Positions 1-13,800 are shown, numbered from the stretch's first letter. The stretch is DNA of 64,000 nucleotides from Kondoa malvinella (GCA_039545315.1 BCIM01000001.1:854805-918804); one strand, 5' to 3'. A program made the numbers and translations. The notes: a model not told the origin generated them from the sequence alone.

Positions 1-3000
1 ACATGGTACAACTGCGCACAAGGTCGCTCTAGCTACTACAGATCTTATATTGGCAATGACTTGGCCTATCGATCCTGTTCAAGAACTCAAAGATGCAGAC
101 CTCATGGCTGCTGAAGCCGAAGATCCAGCAGCGAGACCAAAGATAGACTACAAGGGTCTTCTTGCTATTCAATCCTCGTACAAAGCTGCCATTCTTCGAC
201 AGAATGCTATCCAGACCTTGTTTTCCATCACTATGCCTTCGCTAGAAAAGCCGAAGCGCGACAGAAGGGAACGAGACATCAACATCATTGCTATGATTCT
301 GCACATCTTCCGGAACTTGGCTGCGTTGAAGGACACTGTCGCCGGTGGTTCCCTCTCAACAGAAGCGCTCGAGCAGTCCTCGCTTCAGGTTACTTTCCCT
401 TCCTTCTGTCTCGGCTTAGCTGAACCGCGATATAGAGCGAACTCATTATTCAATTGCACGCCTCTTCGGTATTCGACTTCCTAGTCACTATCGCCTCAAA
501 CGCCGATTCAACAGAATTCAAATCTTGGACGCTCGTCACTCTCGACCTTTTCCACCTCATCTTCCGCAGTGTCAAACCTGCTGAACTGGTTTCCGTGACC
601 TCGTCAATTTCAAAAGGTCAAAATGGCTTATCTGAATTGCGCAGCAACAAACTAGCAGATCTCCTCAAATCCGAGACACACGCAAAGAAGATCGACAATC
701 GAAAATCTAATTCAAGGCATAGTAGATTCGGCACGACAATGGCGCTCGAAACGGATGGAGGGAAACGATACATCATGCACAAACAGTCTGCGTTGGTGCT
801 TAGCCCAACGAAGATTTTGGATGAGGTTAAAAAGGGCAAAAAGAAGAAGACGAGAATTGAGGATGATTTGGCGCCTGCTGGAAGTGAATTGAAACCGGAT
901 GCGGTGAGATGTCTGGCGGAAGTCGCTGTCGGCTTTATTGACAGTGCTTTTAATCGTAAGTCCTTCTATACTCCAAAACGAATGAGGCTGACCGGCTCTA
1001 GCCTTCTTTGCTTCCATTCTGCACGATATCCGAAGAGAAAGAACGGGCATCAAAGAAATCGACAACATCCGTTTCCTCGTTCTGTCATCATTCTTCCTCG
1101 AATACTTCCTCCTCCTGCGCCAAAATGAAGTCAAAGAAGGCATCGCACCCGATTCAGAAGAAGGACATGACTTTGATTTGATTGCCGAGATGACAGAAGC
1201 GAGTTCTATCGGTTATGTCTGTGCGAGAATGAGAGGAGCAATGGAGGAGAAGCCGCCAATGTGGACTGAGCTGCACGCTGCTGTCAATGCTTTCATTCAA
1301 GTTGTAGGTTACGCCCTCCTTGCTTTAATTCAGATATTGACAAGATTGCAGCTACTCACAATCGAAGCTTTGACGCAATCTACCAATGAAGAGCATCGCG
1401 AAGTAGCCGACATTCTGCAAAACAAGTTGTACTACGAAGCAGAAACTCTCTCGATGGTGCTCGAAGTAGTCGCCAAGTTCAAAGACCAGTCCAAGCGCTA
1501 CCTCGACGCAATCATGAACCTGACTTATGTTCTCTTACGCATGCTCGAGCGGTATAGCAAGAACAACGAATTCATGTTTGTGCGAAAGAAAAAGAAGCGT
1601 GCCGCCAAGAGAAAGAGGGCTAGACGGAACAAGCAGATCGAGGATGAAGGTGGCCCGATTGATGAGGCTAGTGACGATGAAGAGCAGGATAAGAAAAGCA
1701 GACAAGCAGATTTCGCGACGCATTCTTTCCAGTTTGCGAGTTTTGAAGCGGTCAGCGGAATTTTCACTTTACGAAAGCAATCACTGAAGACTCCATTTGA
1801 CAGACTTTTGCAACCGAGGCTGTTCTGGCGACTTGCATGACTTATCTGGCAAGCTACAAGACTTTCACTTCAGAAGAGCAGATGAAGCGCATCGTCTCTC
1901 TCATGCATCGACAGGCAGTACGAGCAAAAGCAGACGGTCTTTTCTATAAAGTCTCTGTGCTGAATCTGTTCAAGCGGATGTTGGATGAGAAGAAATCGTT
2001 TCCCCGACAACAGCCTTATCAAGATTTGCTCAAACTTATTGATTTCATCCTTAAGCGGTTCTTCAAGATGGCTAGAGAAAAGCCGCTTATGCTTATAGAA
2101 GTGAGTAGCGCTGTTACTGTGCAGGCAGTTATGTTGATCCTGCAATCAGGCGTTTTATCCGCATCGCAAGGGGGACATCAAGAAGATGATGCGTGGGGAA
2201 GATGCATTTGCAGAGTCAGACAAGGAAGAGGTCAGTCGACCTTAACTGTTGATGAAACTGGTGCTGATGAAGTATACAGCGCATCATAATGCCCGCTGAA
2301 GTCGAGATCCGAGAAGAATGGTCCGAGACGCAAAAGCTTGGTATTGCAATAGCTCTTCTCAGCGATCGTAATGAAGAGTTCCTGCTTGATTGGGTCAAAG
2401 ATGTGAGTGTTCTTAAATGTCCTGCCACAAGAGCTCATCTTCTGCGATAAAGGCTCTGCGTCTAGCTGCCGCCCAGCGCGAAGAGATCGTGCTCTCTACA
2501 GATGGTGCCCCTGTACAAGAAAATCTCATGGATATTGACAACGAAGAAGATGCCAATGCCATCAGAACCAGTATGACCGAACAGCCGCCAAGCGAAGAGG
2601 CGATCGCTCAATTCACCTCTTACGGCGAGTGCTGAGTCTGGGGATTAGATTTCGCTGACCATTAAAGCAGAGGTGCCATATACCGATGATGAGCAGAAGA
2701 AGGCTGGAACGAAAAATTCCAACTTCAAGCTGTTGCTCCGGGTCTTGCTATGGGAATCCAAAGAAGGTATGTTTATTCTCTCTTTATGCTTCAATGCTTA
2801 TGACAGTGATTAGACTTTGCCGAGGAATGCCTGCGATGGTCAATTCCTGCATCTCGACTACCTAAAGATTTAGCATTGGACATCAAGCTAATCGACAACT
2901 TTCTCATCAATCCGCTCGACCCAGGAACAGGCAAGAGCGTTGCCGATCTGGTCAAGAAGGTCGTCAAGCGTCGACCGCGGAAAGAAGCACAGGAGAAATT

Positions 3001-3658
3001 GGTCTCGCTTTCAGATGCGGAGAAAGACGGCGAACTAGACGAAGATGGCGAATTCGTTGTAAAGAAAAGGAAAGGTCGTAAAGGGAAGAAGGTCGCTTCC
3101 GATGGATCCGATCAAGAGCCAGAGCTGGAAGGAGCGAAACAGCGAAAGAAGAAGCGAAAGCAGGAAGCGATTCAATCATTCAAGTCTGCGCAATTCATCG
3201 AGAGCGACGAAGATGAAGCTAACGAAGAGCGAGATGCGGCCTTCTTTGCAAGAGAGCAAGCACTGCGAGACAAGCTGGATGCCGCTTATGCAGCTGGCAC
3301 TGGCACTGCTAGTCAAGGCACAAAGAAGAAGAAGGAGCAGAAGGCATCTAAGAAGCGCAAGTCTGCAGCAGCAGAGCTAGACGAAGATCAAGACGACGCG
3401 CCTGCGTCTTCCAGTCAGCCTGCAAAAAAGGCAAAGAAGGTCAAAGCGAAACCGAGCAAAAGAAAGCAAAGATCGACTTCCCCTACTGCTTCTCCTGATC
3501 GCTCTGCAGCCGCGTCGCCGATGCAACAGCAGTCCACGCCAGCGACTACAGCGAGCAGCCCGCAAGCCAATGACAGCCAAGACATTGCAGATCCCCAGTC
3601 TCCGCCGACCGCTACAGCCAAGCGGAGGAATATCATAGCAGATAGCGATGATGATTAG
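1..3658 (+). CDS. TOF1: Replication fork protection protein Tof1/Timeless (5' truncated)
   Basis: Timeless/Tof1/Swi1 family, a nuclear component of the fork protection complex that pairs with Csm3/Tipin to pace the replisome and stabilise stalled forks. The reading frame is open from base 2 and enters at the family block around TWPID, so the first roughly 80-100 residues lie outside the window. Further family signatures follow across introns: a MILHIFRNLAAL helix, a SRFGTTMAL block, and the segment MTYLASYKTF...MKRIVSLMHRQAVRAKADGLFYKVS that is diagnostic of Tof1. At least seven short introns are visible, for example near 387-430, 958-1002, 1303-1352 and 1751-1809. The C-terminus (from about 2876) is a long Lys/Glu-rich tail with several KKRK-type basic clusters, compatible with nuclear localisation, and ends with DSDDD. 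Family assignment is strong; exact exon edges are not. Confidence 0.88.
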
Positions 3659-4014
3659 GGTTGTACTATGTAGTCTGTCTTGGAATGTTACACTAGCTTT
3701 CCGGCCGTCTCCTGTCATCGAAGCAGACTGCGAAATCTGGCGCCGTTTTGCGCACAGACGCCCAACAACACATACCTCGCTGTTCGAAAGCTGCCTTCTG
3801 TGAAGATACCCTGCCGTGTGATACTACGCAGCATACTCGCAAGCGTCAATAGCTGTCTCTCCTTTCACCAGTCGGCGCCACAACTCGGCGAAAACATTAC
3901 AATTAGCAAATGCTCTTGGACTAGAGAAGCATCAGTTTCGTCTTTGTAAAAGTCAAACAGACGTCTGCCTTCGTCGTGTGCTCTCGCCAGCCTCCAGCGC
4001 GCAGAAGGTGAAGA
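3659..4014. other. Intergenic, TOF1 3' end to chitin synthase 5' end
   Basis: About 356 bases between two co-directional genes. The 89-codon open frame here has no recognisable protein content. The stretch most likely holds the TOF1 3' UTR and the chitin synthase promoter and leader. I see no RNA gene or repeat. Confidence 0.6.
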
Positions 4015-7000
4015 ATGTCAAACTACCAAAACATGGACGATCGCCCAGCTCGCGAACAGCAGGCAGCAGGTGCCTTCACTGCTCAAGGGCGGCCTGAAAG
4101 ATCTAGAGCTCCAGCGCATCTGCAGACCAATTCATCCAACTCTACTGCAACGCTCGGGTCTACCAAACCTGAATCTTACTCTTATGGCAAAGACTCGCCC
4201 AACCCTGATGAAGCCTCAGATATGCCTATCCTGAATTCCTATCAACAACAAAGACCTGGTACAAGTACCGGCGGTCCTTCTGTTTCTTTTGGCCAAGACC
4301 TACCGCGTTCTAGCAATATTCATCGACAAGATTCCCAAGGCGCTGATGTCCGAAGGAAAAAGTCTCTGGTCAAGCCTGATCGCGAACGTGTGGATCCTGG
4401 ACATCGGCTGTGGAATTATCGTAATCATGCCGCTGCCATGGAGTTCGATGGAAATGGCATGGTCGGTCCATCGGCGACCGGCAACTACCCTCAAGCAGGC
4501 ATAGGGCTGGAAACACCAGATCATGCGCAAGCGTACCATGCCCTCGGGCGAGAAAGTGCAAGTGCTCCTTCCAGACCTGCACAGCTGAGAAGAGGCAAGA
4601 GTATTCTTGCTAGAGAAGAGGACATTGGTCTGGATAGTGGTCAGGCGATTCTTCGGAGAGGTGGTACTTTGCGGCGAGAGAAAGGCATCGTTGGCCGGAC
4701 TGAAGAATTGGAGCAAATGCCGCCCCAAAAGAAGGGTCCCCCTGGTCCTTGGGTCATATATTACAAGACTGTCACTGCCATCTTCCCTAGTGCTCTGCTC
4801 AAGAAGATGGGTGAGTTTCCTGGTTAGACTCTCATGGACAGGCTTTACTCATGATATGAATAGGTCTCAAAACCAAAGAACGGCAAAGTGCATGGCGAGA
4901 GAAGGTCGCTCTCCTCTCGATCATCTGTCTTCTCATGGGCGCAGTCGGTTTCCTGACTTTTGGCTTCACCCAAGCTGTTTGCGGTGCTCAAGCTACGAGG
5001 TATCGCACCGGCACAGTTCCAGCAGGATCGATGATCTTTCACGGCTACGATTACTCCATGGATCAGTTCGAGCATTCAGGAGCAGCCGGTATACAAGAAA
5101 ACTCGAATCCTCTCTTTTCAGAATTTGAAGCTGGCGGCATGGACGGTTCCTTCCTCTTTCAAAAAGTCAATCAGAATTGTTATGGCATCATCACTCCCGC
5201 TGCAACGTCTGGTATTCCGAATGAAGGTCTTCGTATGGGCTGGTACTTTCCTTGCAACATGTACAACCAATACGGCACCAGTGACCAAAATCTGACTGGC
5301 TACGCGACTGGCGAACTTTGTCATACCTCGAACACAGCTCGTCAGCAGTTCTCGGATAGTGCGGATTCGCGGACTCTTGGCATGAAGAGAGAAGGGCCTG
5401 TCTACTACCTTTGGGATGATCTGAAGAACGCAAGCCGAAATTTAGCAGTATACCAATCGTGAGTCTTGATTGCGGCAAAGTTCTTTAGTCCGCACCTGAC
5501 AGATTTCGCAGATCTGTTCTCGACTTCGATTTGCTCAACTGGCTAGACCCTTCTCAAGTCAACATACCGCCATTCTTTACTCAGCTAGCAAATGGCGATG
5601 ATACCTATCGCGGCCGAGACATCACCATGCAAGTCGTGCGAGACAAGCAGACCGACCTCATCGACTGTCTAGACGACATCATTCGAGTCGGTTTCGTGGA
5701 CTCAAAGACTGTCGGATGTATCGCTGCAGACATTGTTCTCTACATTTCGCTCGTCTTCATTATCGGTGTCGTGTCAATCAAGTGGGCTTTGGCTGTTGGT
5801 TTCGGTTGGTTCCTGTCGTGGCGGATTGGTGGTTATCCGAAGGAAACGCACGAACAGAGAAGAGCTCGTTCCCTGGAAATCGAAAATTGGACATCAGACA
5901 TCTACAAGCCTGCACCAGCACGGTATCGCCCTAATGCCCGCAAAAGCATGCTCCCTACCAAGAGTCGCTTCAGTGTCGCTCCGGCCACCAAACAGCATAC
6001 AGCCAAGCAACCGTCGAGCAACCGGTTATCTTCATATGCACCGCTGAGCTCTCGAGCTGGTAGTGGACTACCTTCAACCGCTCCCAGCAGTGTCAAGTTC
6101 CTTGGTTCTGGCATGAAGAACTCACCGCCTAGCTCTCCGACCGGTTTTGATGCCGACTCACGTAATTCTAGCTCTGCTCGTTTGTCATCTGTAAGTGGAC
6201 TGGCCCTTTGATCTGAAAAGAGCTCATGGCCGTTGCTAGCCTGTCGGCAAGGATTCGCGAAGCACTTCGCTCTCTGATCTCGCTGGAAATCCTTGTCCTT
6301 GGCCGCTACATCATACCATTCCTCAACCTCCACCGGATTTCGAACCCTTCAACTTCCCTCTGACGCACAACATTCTACTTGTTACTGCCTACTCTGAATC
6401 TGTGGAAGGTCTTCGCACGACACTGGACTCCTTGGCAACTACCGATTACCCAAACTCGCACAAAGTCATCCTTGTCATTGCTGATGGCATCGTCAAAGGT
6501 TCTGGTAACGAGCTATCGACGCCCGACATTGTCCTGACCATGATGAAGGAATTCATCATTCCGCCTGACGAAGTCCAAGCTAATTCTTACGTGGCCATTG
6601 CCGACGGTCACAAACGTCACAACCTTGCCAGAGTGTACGCTGGATTCTACTCGTATGATGACGGAACAGTCGAAGCCTCAAAGCAGCAACGCGTCCCTAT
6701 GCTGCTTGTCGCTAAGGTCGGTAACCCTCTCGAAGCACATGACGGCAAGCCAGGCAACAGAGGAAAGCGCGACTCGCAAGTGCTGTTGATGTCCTTCCTG
6801 CAGAAGGTCATGTTTGACGAGCGGATGACAACTTTCGATTATGAATTCTTCAACTCTTGGTGGAGATGCACTGGTGTCAGCCCGGACAACTACCAGATTT
6901 GTCTAATGGTGGATGCCGATACCAAGGTCTTCCCCGATTCGCTATCTCGCATGACGGCTTGCATGGTCCGCGACCCTGAGATTATGGGTCTATGCGGTGA

Positions 7001-8831
7001 AACCAAGATTGCCAACAAGGCTGAGACATGGGTGACGATGATTCAAGGTCTGTGATGCCTCCCTTTCCTCCAATTGATTGTGCTGAATGAGAGTGACGTG
7101 TATAGTCTTTGAGTACTACATTTCGCATCACTTGACAAAGGCTTTCGAGGCGACTTTCGGTGGTGTTACTTGCTTGCCAGGCTGCTTCTCCGCCTATCGT
7201 GTCAAGTCACCAAAGGGCAGAGACGATTATTGGGTACCGATCCTGGCCAACCCTGATATCGTAGCTCACTATTCGGAAAATGTGGTCGACACGCTCCACA
7301 AGAAGAACTTGCTACTCCTTGGTGAAGATCGCTATCTGACTACCCTACTCCTGAAGACTTTCCCGCGCCGCAAGAACATGTTCTGTCCGCAAGCGGTGTG
7401 CAAGACTGTTGTGCCCGATACCTTCCGCGTTCTTCTGTCGCAGCGCAGAAGATGGATCAACTCGACTATACACAATCTCTTTGAACTGGTGCTGGTCCGA
7501 GATCTGTGCGGTACATTCTGCTTCTCCATGCAATTCGTGGTCGTGCGTAGTATCAATAAATATTCCGGAGCCATGCTAATTATGTCATCAGTTCATGGAG
7601 TTGGTTGGTACCCTCGTGTTGCCAGCAGCCATCGCTTTCACCCTATATCTTATCGTGAGTCTTCCACCGCGGCCTAGTACACTGTCTAAGCTCAGCTCTA
7701 GATCGTCACCATCATCCCGGGCACTGTCAAGCCTGTCATCCCTTTGATCCTGCTGGCTATTATTCTTGGTCTACCGGGCTGCTTGATTGTCCTTACGTCA
7801 AGAAGACTGGCGTATGTTGGCTGGATGTTCATCTACCTTCTGTCGTTGCCAATCTGGAATTTTGTCTGTGAGTATCCCGCTGCCAGCTGCTGGTGACAAT
7901 GCTGAAACCTCGTTCAGTGCCGGCTTACGCCTACTTTCACATGGATGACTTCTCTTGGGGCCAAACTCGAAAGATTATCGGCGATCAAGATAAAGGCAAC
8001 CATGGCGACAAGGAAGGCGAATTCGACTCCAAGCACATTGTCATGAAGCGATGGGGCGAGTTTGAGCGGGAGCGTCGATGGAAACTCAACAACTTTGGTC
8101 ACTCCCGTGAGCCGACGTATGAAAATGTCGCACGCGAAGCTCCCAAGCCATACGAGAGTCATCGTCTTAGTGGAGGGTCTTGTGAGTGCCCTCGATCAGT
8201 TGCATCCATCCGCATTCTCATTTTATTGCCAGCATCCGAGACAGCGTACTCAAATAACGGCTATTCGCAAGATCAGCATGCTGTCTTGCGCGATCCCGCC
8301 AGCCAACCTCTTCACCCGCAACAGTATTCTGGTCCATTCTCAGATGCAGCTACACCTACTTACACGAAACACAGCGTGACTCAGCTCGAACTGCCAGCAC
8401 CATTGGCAGCTACAGCCCCGCGGCCAAGCTACGACTCTTATACTCCTCCTGAACATACTCCGTACGGGTCGGAGGAGGACACACGCAACGCCTTTACGTC
8501 TTCGCCCAGTCTGTCGGAATCCTCATCGAGTCGAGGGCGTTTCACAGTACCGCAACGAACGCCTGAAGAGCAGAACCTCCTCTACGATGGTTCGATTGAT
8601 GATTCGCGTCGCGGTACACCACCGAACGATACGCAGCTACCGAGAGATCGCTCATCAATCGCTTCTCGCTTCGGGGGTGTCTCGTTACGAGACGACGGCC
8701 CTGTGGCTGCTTCGAGTGGCAACTTCTTGCCTGTGCAAAGGACGAGGCGGCAGTCACAGATATCACCACAACCTCCAGCATCTGCGCCAAGTCCGCAAAC
8801 GGACTCTCTACCGCCAGGCGCTAGACGATGA
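4015..8831 (+). CDS. Class IV chitin synthase (Chs3-type)
   Basis: Processive family 2 glycosyltransferase that polymerises UDP-GlcNAc into chitin at the plasma membrane. The first ATG gives a long polar Ser/Gln/Arg-rich cytoplasmic head (about 240 residues). Transmembrane segments come next near 4920-4985 and 5715-5815, separated by an extracytoplasmic region. The catalytic domain then shows the UDP-binding aspartates ([12 protein letters not shown] near 6906), the acceptor-site EDRYLTTLL (near 7323) and the [12 protein letters not shown] product motif (near 7440), followed by a terminal transmembrane cluster. There is no myosin motor domain, which argues against class V/VI and for class IV, the Chs3-like enzymes that usually need Chs4/Chs7-type partners (family knowledge). 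The C-terminal tail of about 200 residues is Ser/Pro-rich and disordered. At least eight short introns interrupt the gene, for example 4811-4862 and 5461-5511. Confidence 0.93.
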
Positions 8832-9032
8832 AATTGGGATAGAGGGCAACGGACAGTACATAAACATTAGCATTGGTTTCACGCTTTGTAGATATAGATA
8901 TATGGTTGGTGTTCAATCTTAATGCCATTAGATGCAGTGGAATGCTCTTTATGCTGAACGAAATACACGAGTGACTATTTTTACAATGCGGGAAACGGAA
9001 CGCTATACACTGACAGACAAACGCCAGCCGCG

Positions 9033-10730
9033 CTATTGATGAGGTGAAATCAAGCCGATGGTCTTCCAGAAATCTTGAGTCTTTGCGTTGAACATGAATG
9101 TAGCGCCAGTGACTAGGGCGCTGCCTAGAAAGATGTCGATGACCAGAACAAAGTTGAAGAATAGGACAGAGACAGCGAAGGAAAGGATGATTGAGAGCGA
9201 AAGGGCAAAGTTCTTCTGAATGTTGTCGGCGTGCTTCATTACCAATGCAGCAAGGAGTCCGCCAATCTGTCGCGATAATAAGATCCGAAAAGACTACCTA
9301 ATTAGCATGAACTCACTATCTGCAATGCGACCACCACCCAAGTCAACGTCGTAAAGCCGTCCAAAAACCCGCCTCTCCCAGCAAACCAATTCGGCTCTTC
9401 TAAGCTCACAGCACCGACATCTCCATTGATCCAGCTCATCCATACGCTCTTGCTGCTCTCCAAACCACACAGCAATCCACTAAAAAGCAAACCAAACATG
9501 CTCAATTGCAGATTCCGAATCCAGAGGCTAACAGGTTGTTCTTCGACTGGTAAAATGATAGGCGTCAACCCTGGTGGACGAGAATAAGATTCTTGCAATG
9601 CTTTTTCAGACGGTGAAGAGTTTGGGAAAGGTAGAGCAGGTAAGGATGGGGAAGAAAGGGATTTCAGAATCTTTTCGAAATAGGTTGAAGCGAATCCGGA
9701 CGAGAGGCACATGATTGATACTGCGACTAGACCGAGAGTTGAATTCATTTCTGGCGTTGAAGATTCAAAATAGGTGTAGGTGGTGTTTGACGAGGAATAG
9801 GATAGAGTGGGTGGATCGCTGACGGCGCGGAGAGAAGAAAGTTGAACAATTGCGACGCCTGCTGCGAGAAGGAACAGGGAGAACCATTGTTGTAGCGTGA
9901 GTCGTCTCTGGAGGAGTATGACGGAAAAGATTGCTGTTGTGAGGATCTGTGCATGACTTCAGACTAGTTTGGAGTGACTCGAATGGAACTCACCTTGAGT
10001 TGGGAGATGACTTGGAAGGTAGGTACACTCAGATGACTGACAGCGAGGTATTGTAAGTTGCCTTGCAGCGCAAAGAGACAGGCAGGTATAGCTAGGCGAT
10101 AGAATTTGGGACCAAAGACTAGCTGTACGAGCTGTCGGAGCGGTGATAGACTTGGCGTAGTCGATGAAAAGGACGAGTCGACATCGAGAGTTATATCGAA
10201 CAGCTGATAGTCGGAAGAGGTATCTCTTTCCTGCTCGAATTGTCCGGCATAGGTCGTTCGACGAGTTTCGACATCTGGACTGCCGGGTACGAGCTTTAGG
10301 GATGTAGACCGACTATGTAAGCTTGGTACGTGACTCTGGCTTGCTGCTCTCCTTCGACTCTTGGATAAGTTTGGCCCTTCTGGAGATTGTTCCACAATCC
10401 CGAGACCGAAGCCTGATGGAAGAAGAGCAGAGCTTTCCTCTTTTGAAAAGTCTGACGGAGGCTCTTCGCTTTGGCTGTTGCGGGAGTCGTGCAGATCTTT
10501 CAAAGCGAGCACCAGCGAAACGAGCAGTTTGCCGCTCTCAGTCAGTAGGACAGCACTTGAGGCTTTGTAGCGTGCTTCTTCTGCTGTATGGACTCGACTG
10601 GCGTGTATGGTGAGCGTCAGAGTGGCATAGCTGTTTGAAACAAGTCAGCCTTCTTTTGCATGACAAGGGTTGCTGATATGACTCGCTGGACGCATAATGC
10701 TGTCAGACTCGCTGTTCTAGCGTTTATCAT
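9033..10730 (-). CDS. UDP-galactose/UDP-GlcNAc-type nucleotide-sugar transporter (SLC35A family)
   Basis: Multi-pass Golgi or ER antiporter that imports UDP-sugars for glycosylation. Family blocks visible in order are YATLTLTIHASR (TM1), AVLLTESGKLLVSL (TM2), FYRLAIPACLFALQGNLQYLAVSHL, TFQVISQLKI followed by LTTAIFSVILLQRRL, a conserved GFASTYFEKILK, and the C-terminal MKHADNIQKNFALSLSIILSF. A polar loop of about 110 residues sits between TM2 and TM3 and is longer than in animal homologues. The start at 10730 is chosen because a first exon of 44 nt (10687-10730) joins in frame to TM1 only through a GC-AG intron (10631-10686, donor GCGAGT). The product then begins MINARTASLTALCVHYATL. It lies head to head with urease, with 158 bases between the start codons. 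Substrate cannot be decided from sequence. Confidence 0.87.
10631..10686 (-). other. Probable GC-AG intron in the nucleotide-sugar transporter
   Basis: On the minus strand the donor reads CCA|GCGAGT and the acceptor TTTCAAACAG|CTATGCC, with a CTGAC-type branch site just before the acceptor. Only this donor gives the phase (two bases left over) needed to join the first ATG exon to the conserved TM1 exon. The nearby GT sites give the wrong frame. Confidence 0.65.
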
Positions 10731-10888
10731 CGGGCGTCCCAAGGCAGTCTCTCTCTGTCCAGCAGCGCAAAGCCTATGAACGTGTATTGCGTCGACGTCT
10801 TGAACGTAAACAAAGCGCAGATTTGTTGATCTTGTACCTTCTACAGGGCAAAGAAGAGGCCGCCTGACAGAAGCTTACATCTACCGAA

Positions 10889-13800
10889 ATGCATCTAGTG
10901 AGCTCTATCGAAGACAGAGAACGCGTGCGGTGCTGATCGGCTGACATGTCTCTAGTCACCTCGAGAGCAAGATAAGCTACTCTTGCATGCTGTAGGCTTG
11001 TAGTCTACTTGGATAAGCTAATAGACGCTGAGACTATTGTCAGGCTGGCTCGCTGGCGCAGAAACGACTCGCTCGTGGAATTCGCTTGAACTTGACTGAA
11101 GCAACTGCGCTCATTGCCAGTGTCCTGCAAGAGCTTGTTCGTTCATCTACTGTCAATATGTTACTGGCCCTTGAATGCTTCATCCAGATTCGCGATGGTG
11201 AACACTCTGTTGCTCAGCTTATGGCCAAAGGCAAGCACATATTGGGTCGACGACATGTGTTGCCTTCTGTTCCATTGCTCCTGCACGAAATTATGGTCGA
11301 AGGCACTTTCAGGGATGGTACTTTCCTAGTCACAGTGTTTGTGTGCCCATCTATTGCTTTTTGCCTAGCTAAAACTGCGCAGACATGAACCCGTCTCTTC
11401 CGACGATGTAGCTTCCCTCGACCTAGCTCTATATGGATCTTTCTTTCCTCTGCCAAGCAAAGACAAGTTCCCTTCCGTCTCGCATGAAGTCGACCTTATC
11501 GCTCCAGGCGCAATTCAAGTAGCTGCTTCCGGTCCAATAATTATCAACGGGGATCGAAAACGAGTCAAACTTCAAGTCACCAACCGCGGTGATCGACCTA
11601 TTCAAGTCGGGTCTCACTTCCATTTCAGCGAAGTCAACCGAGAACTAGCTTTTGATCGACTGGCCGCTTTTCATAAACGACTCGATATAGCTGCTGGTAC
11701 CGCAGTCCGCTTCGAACCTGGTGATACTAGAACAGTCATCCTCGTCGAGATAGCAGGCAAAAAGCGCGTTACAGGCGGAAACTCAATCTGTTCTGATTTG
11801 GCACATGATGCATCTGAAAAGGTCAAATCAGCAGCATTAGCCAAACTCATTGAACGCGGTTTCGCTCATCTACCTTCCGAAATCCCTGCTACCCCAATCA
11901 AGCCGTTTGCAATCTCTAGAGAATCCTATGCCGCAATGTTTGGTCCTACTACAGGCGATCGAATTCGACTGGGCGATACGGATCTTTGGATTCGAGTGGA
12001 AAAGGATTTGACTGTATATGGTGATGAGTTGAAATTTGGCGGTGGCAAGACGGTGAGAGAAGGTATGGGTCAAGCGACAGGCATGAGGGATGAAGATTGC
12101 TTGGATCAGGTCATTACCAATGCGCTTATCGTGGATTGGAGTGGGATCTATAAGGTATGTCTGTCTGTATGTCTGCCTTTCTGCGGCATGCTCAAACTGT
12201 CTCTCAGGCCGATGTAGGCATAAAGAAAGGCTATATTGCCGGAATTGGTAAAGCTGGGAACCCAGATGTCATGGAAGGTGTAGCGGATGGTATGATAGTC
12301 GGCTCAACTACAGAAGTCCTCGCTGGAGAAGGGATGATTCTTACTGCTGGCGCGATTGATGCTCATGTGCATTGTGGGTATTCCCTCTACTTGGAAGACC
12401 GTGCTGACACAGATCATAGACATCTGTCCTCAATTGCTGACCGAAGCTATCGCATCCGGTATCACAACAGTAGTAGGCGGAGGGTGAGCTCACATGCATC
12501 ACACTCTGGAAATGTATTGACACTCAAACAGAACCGGACCCGTTGCAGGGACTTCAGCAACGACATGCACTCCCTCCCAGACCGACATTCGTCTCATGTT
12601 TGCTGCGATGGATCACGTACCGATCAATGTGCTCTTGACCGGCAAAGGCAATGACAGCGAACCGGCAGGCCTTGAAGATATGATTCGAGCTGGAGTTGCT
12701 GGATTGAAGTTACACGAGGTCTGTTCCTCATTTTGGAGTGTGTGATTGACCTGAACAAGCATATAGGATTGGGGCACAACTCCCTCGACCATCGGTAACT
12801 GCTTGACTGTTTGTGACAAGTACGATGTACAGGTATGCAACCAATGCCTATCTGGACACTGAGCTGACATGCGATACAGTGCAACATTCACACAGATACG
12901 CTGAACGAGTCTGGCTTTGTTGAAGGTGCGTTGCTTCGCGAGGCCAGGGCCCACTTGAAGAGCTTACCTTTGTCCATAGACACTATCGCCGCTTTCAAAG
13001 GTCGCACCATCCATACTTACCATTCAGAAGGAGCTGGAGGCGGTCATGCGCCAGACATCATCGTAGTGTGTGGTCAAGAGAATGTTCTGCCTAGTTCTAC
13101 CAATCCAACTCGCCCTTATTGCAAGAACACATTGGACGAGCATCTAGACGTGAGTGTAGCTCTACTCAATAATACTTCGCTCATAACTTGGTCAGATGCT
13201 CATGGTCTGCCATCACCTTAGTCGCTCGATACCGGAAGATATTGCCTTTGCCGAATCTCGCATTCGCGCAGAGACCGTTGCTTCCGAGGATGCGCGTCTC
13301 TGCTCCTCTTGACATGTGCCCTGCTGATTTCAGTCGCAGGTCTTGCAAGATTCGGGAGCTATTTCGATGATCAGTTCGGACAGTCAAGCCATGGGTGAGT
13401 GAGGCATACACTTCAACAGTCTTTCCTAATCTATTCGCAGGTCGCATTGGTGAAGTCATTTCGCGTACCTGGAGAACAGCAGCCAAGATGAAGACCTTTA
13501 CTGGGCCGTTAGCGGAAGACTCGGAAACAGATGACAACACTCGAGTCAAGCGCTACATTTCGAAATACACCATCAATCCGTATGTTTGCGCTGATCACAT
13601 GCATGATTAGCTGACCAGATTTGTAGTGCCATAGTGCATGGTATATCACACGCAATCGGTGATATTGCAGTTGGCAAGTTGGCCGATCTGGTTCTCTGGA
13701 AACCGTGCGACTTTGGACAGAGGCCGCATCATGTCATTAAGGGCGGATATGTGGCTTGGGCGCAGGTGAGCATTTTGGCTTCGCATCGGCCAGTAGCTGA

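Noticed and set aside
712..1143. 143-codon minus-strand frame
   Set aside because: It is the antisense shadow of conserved TOF1 exons.
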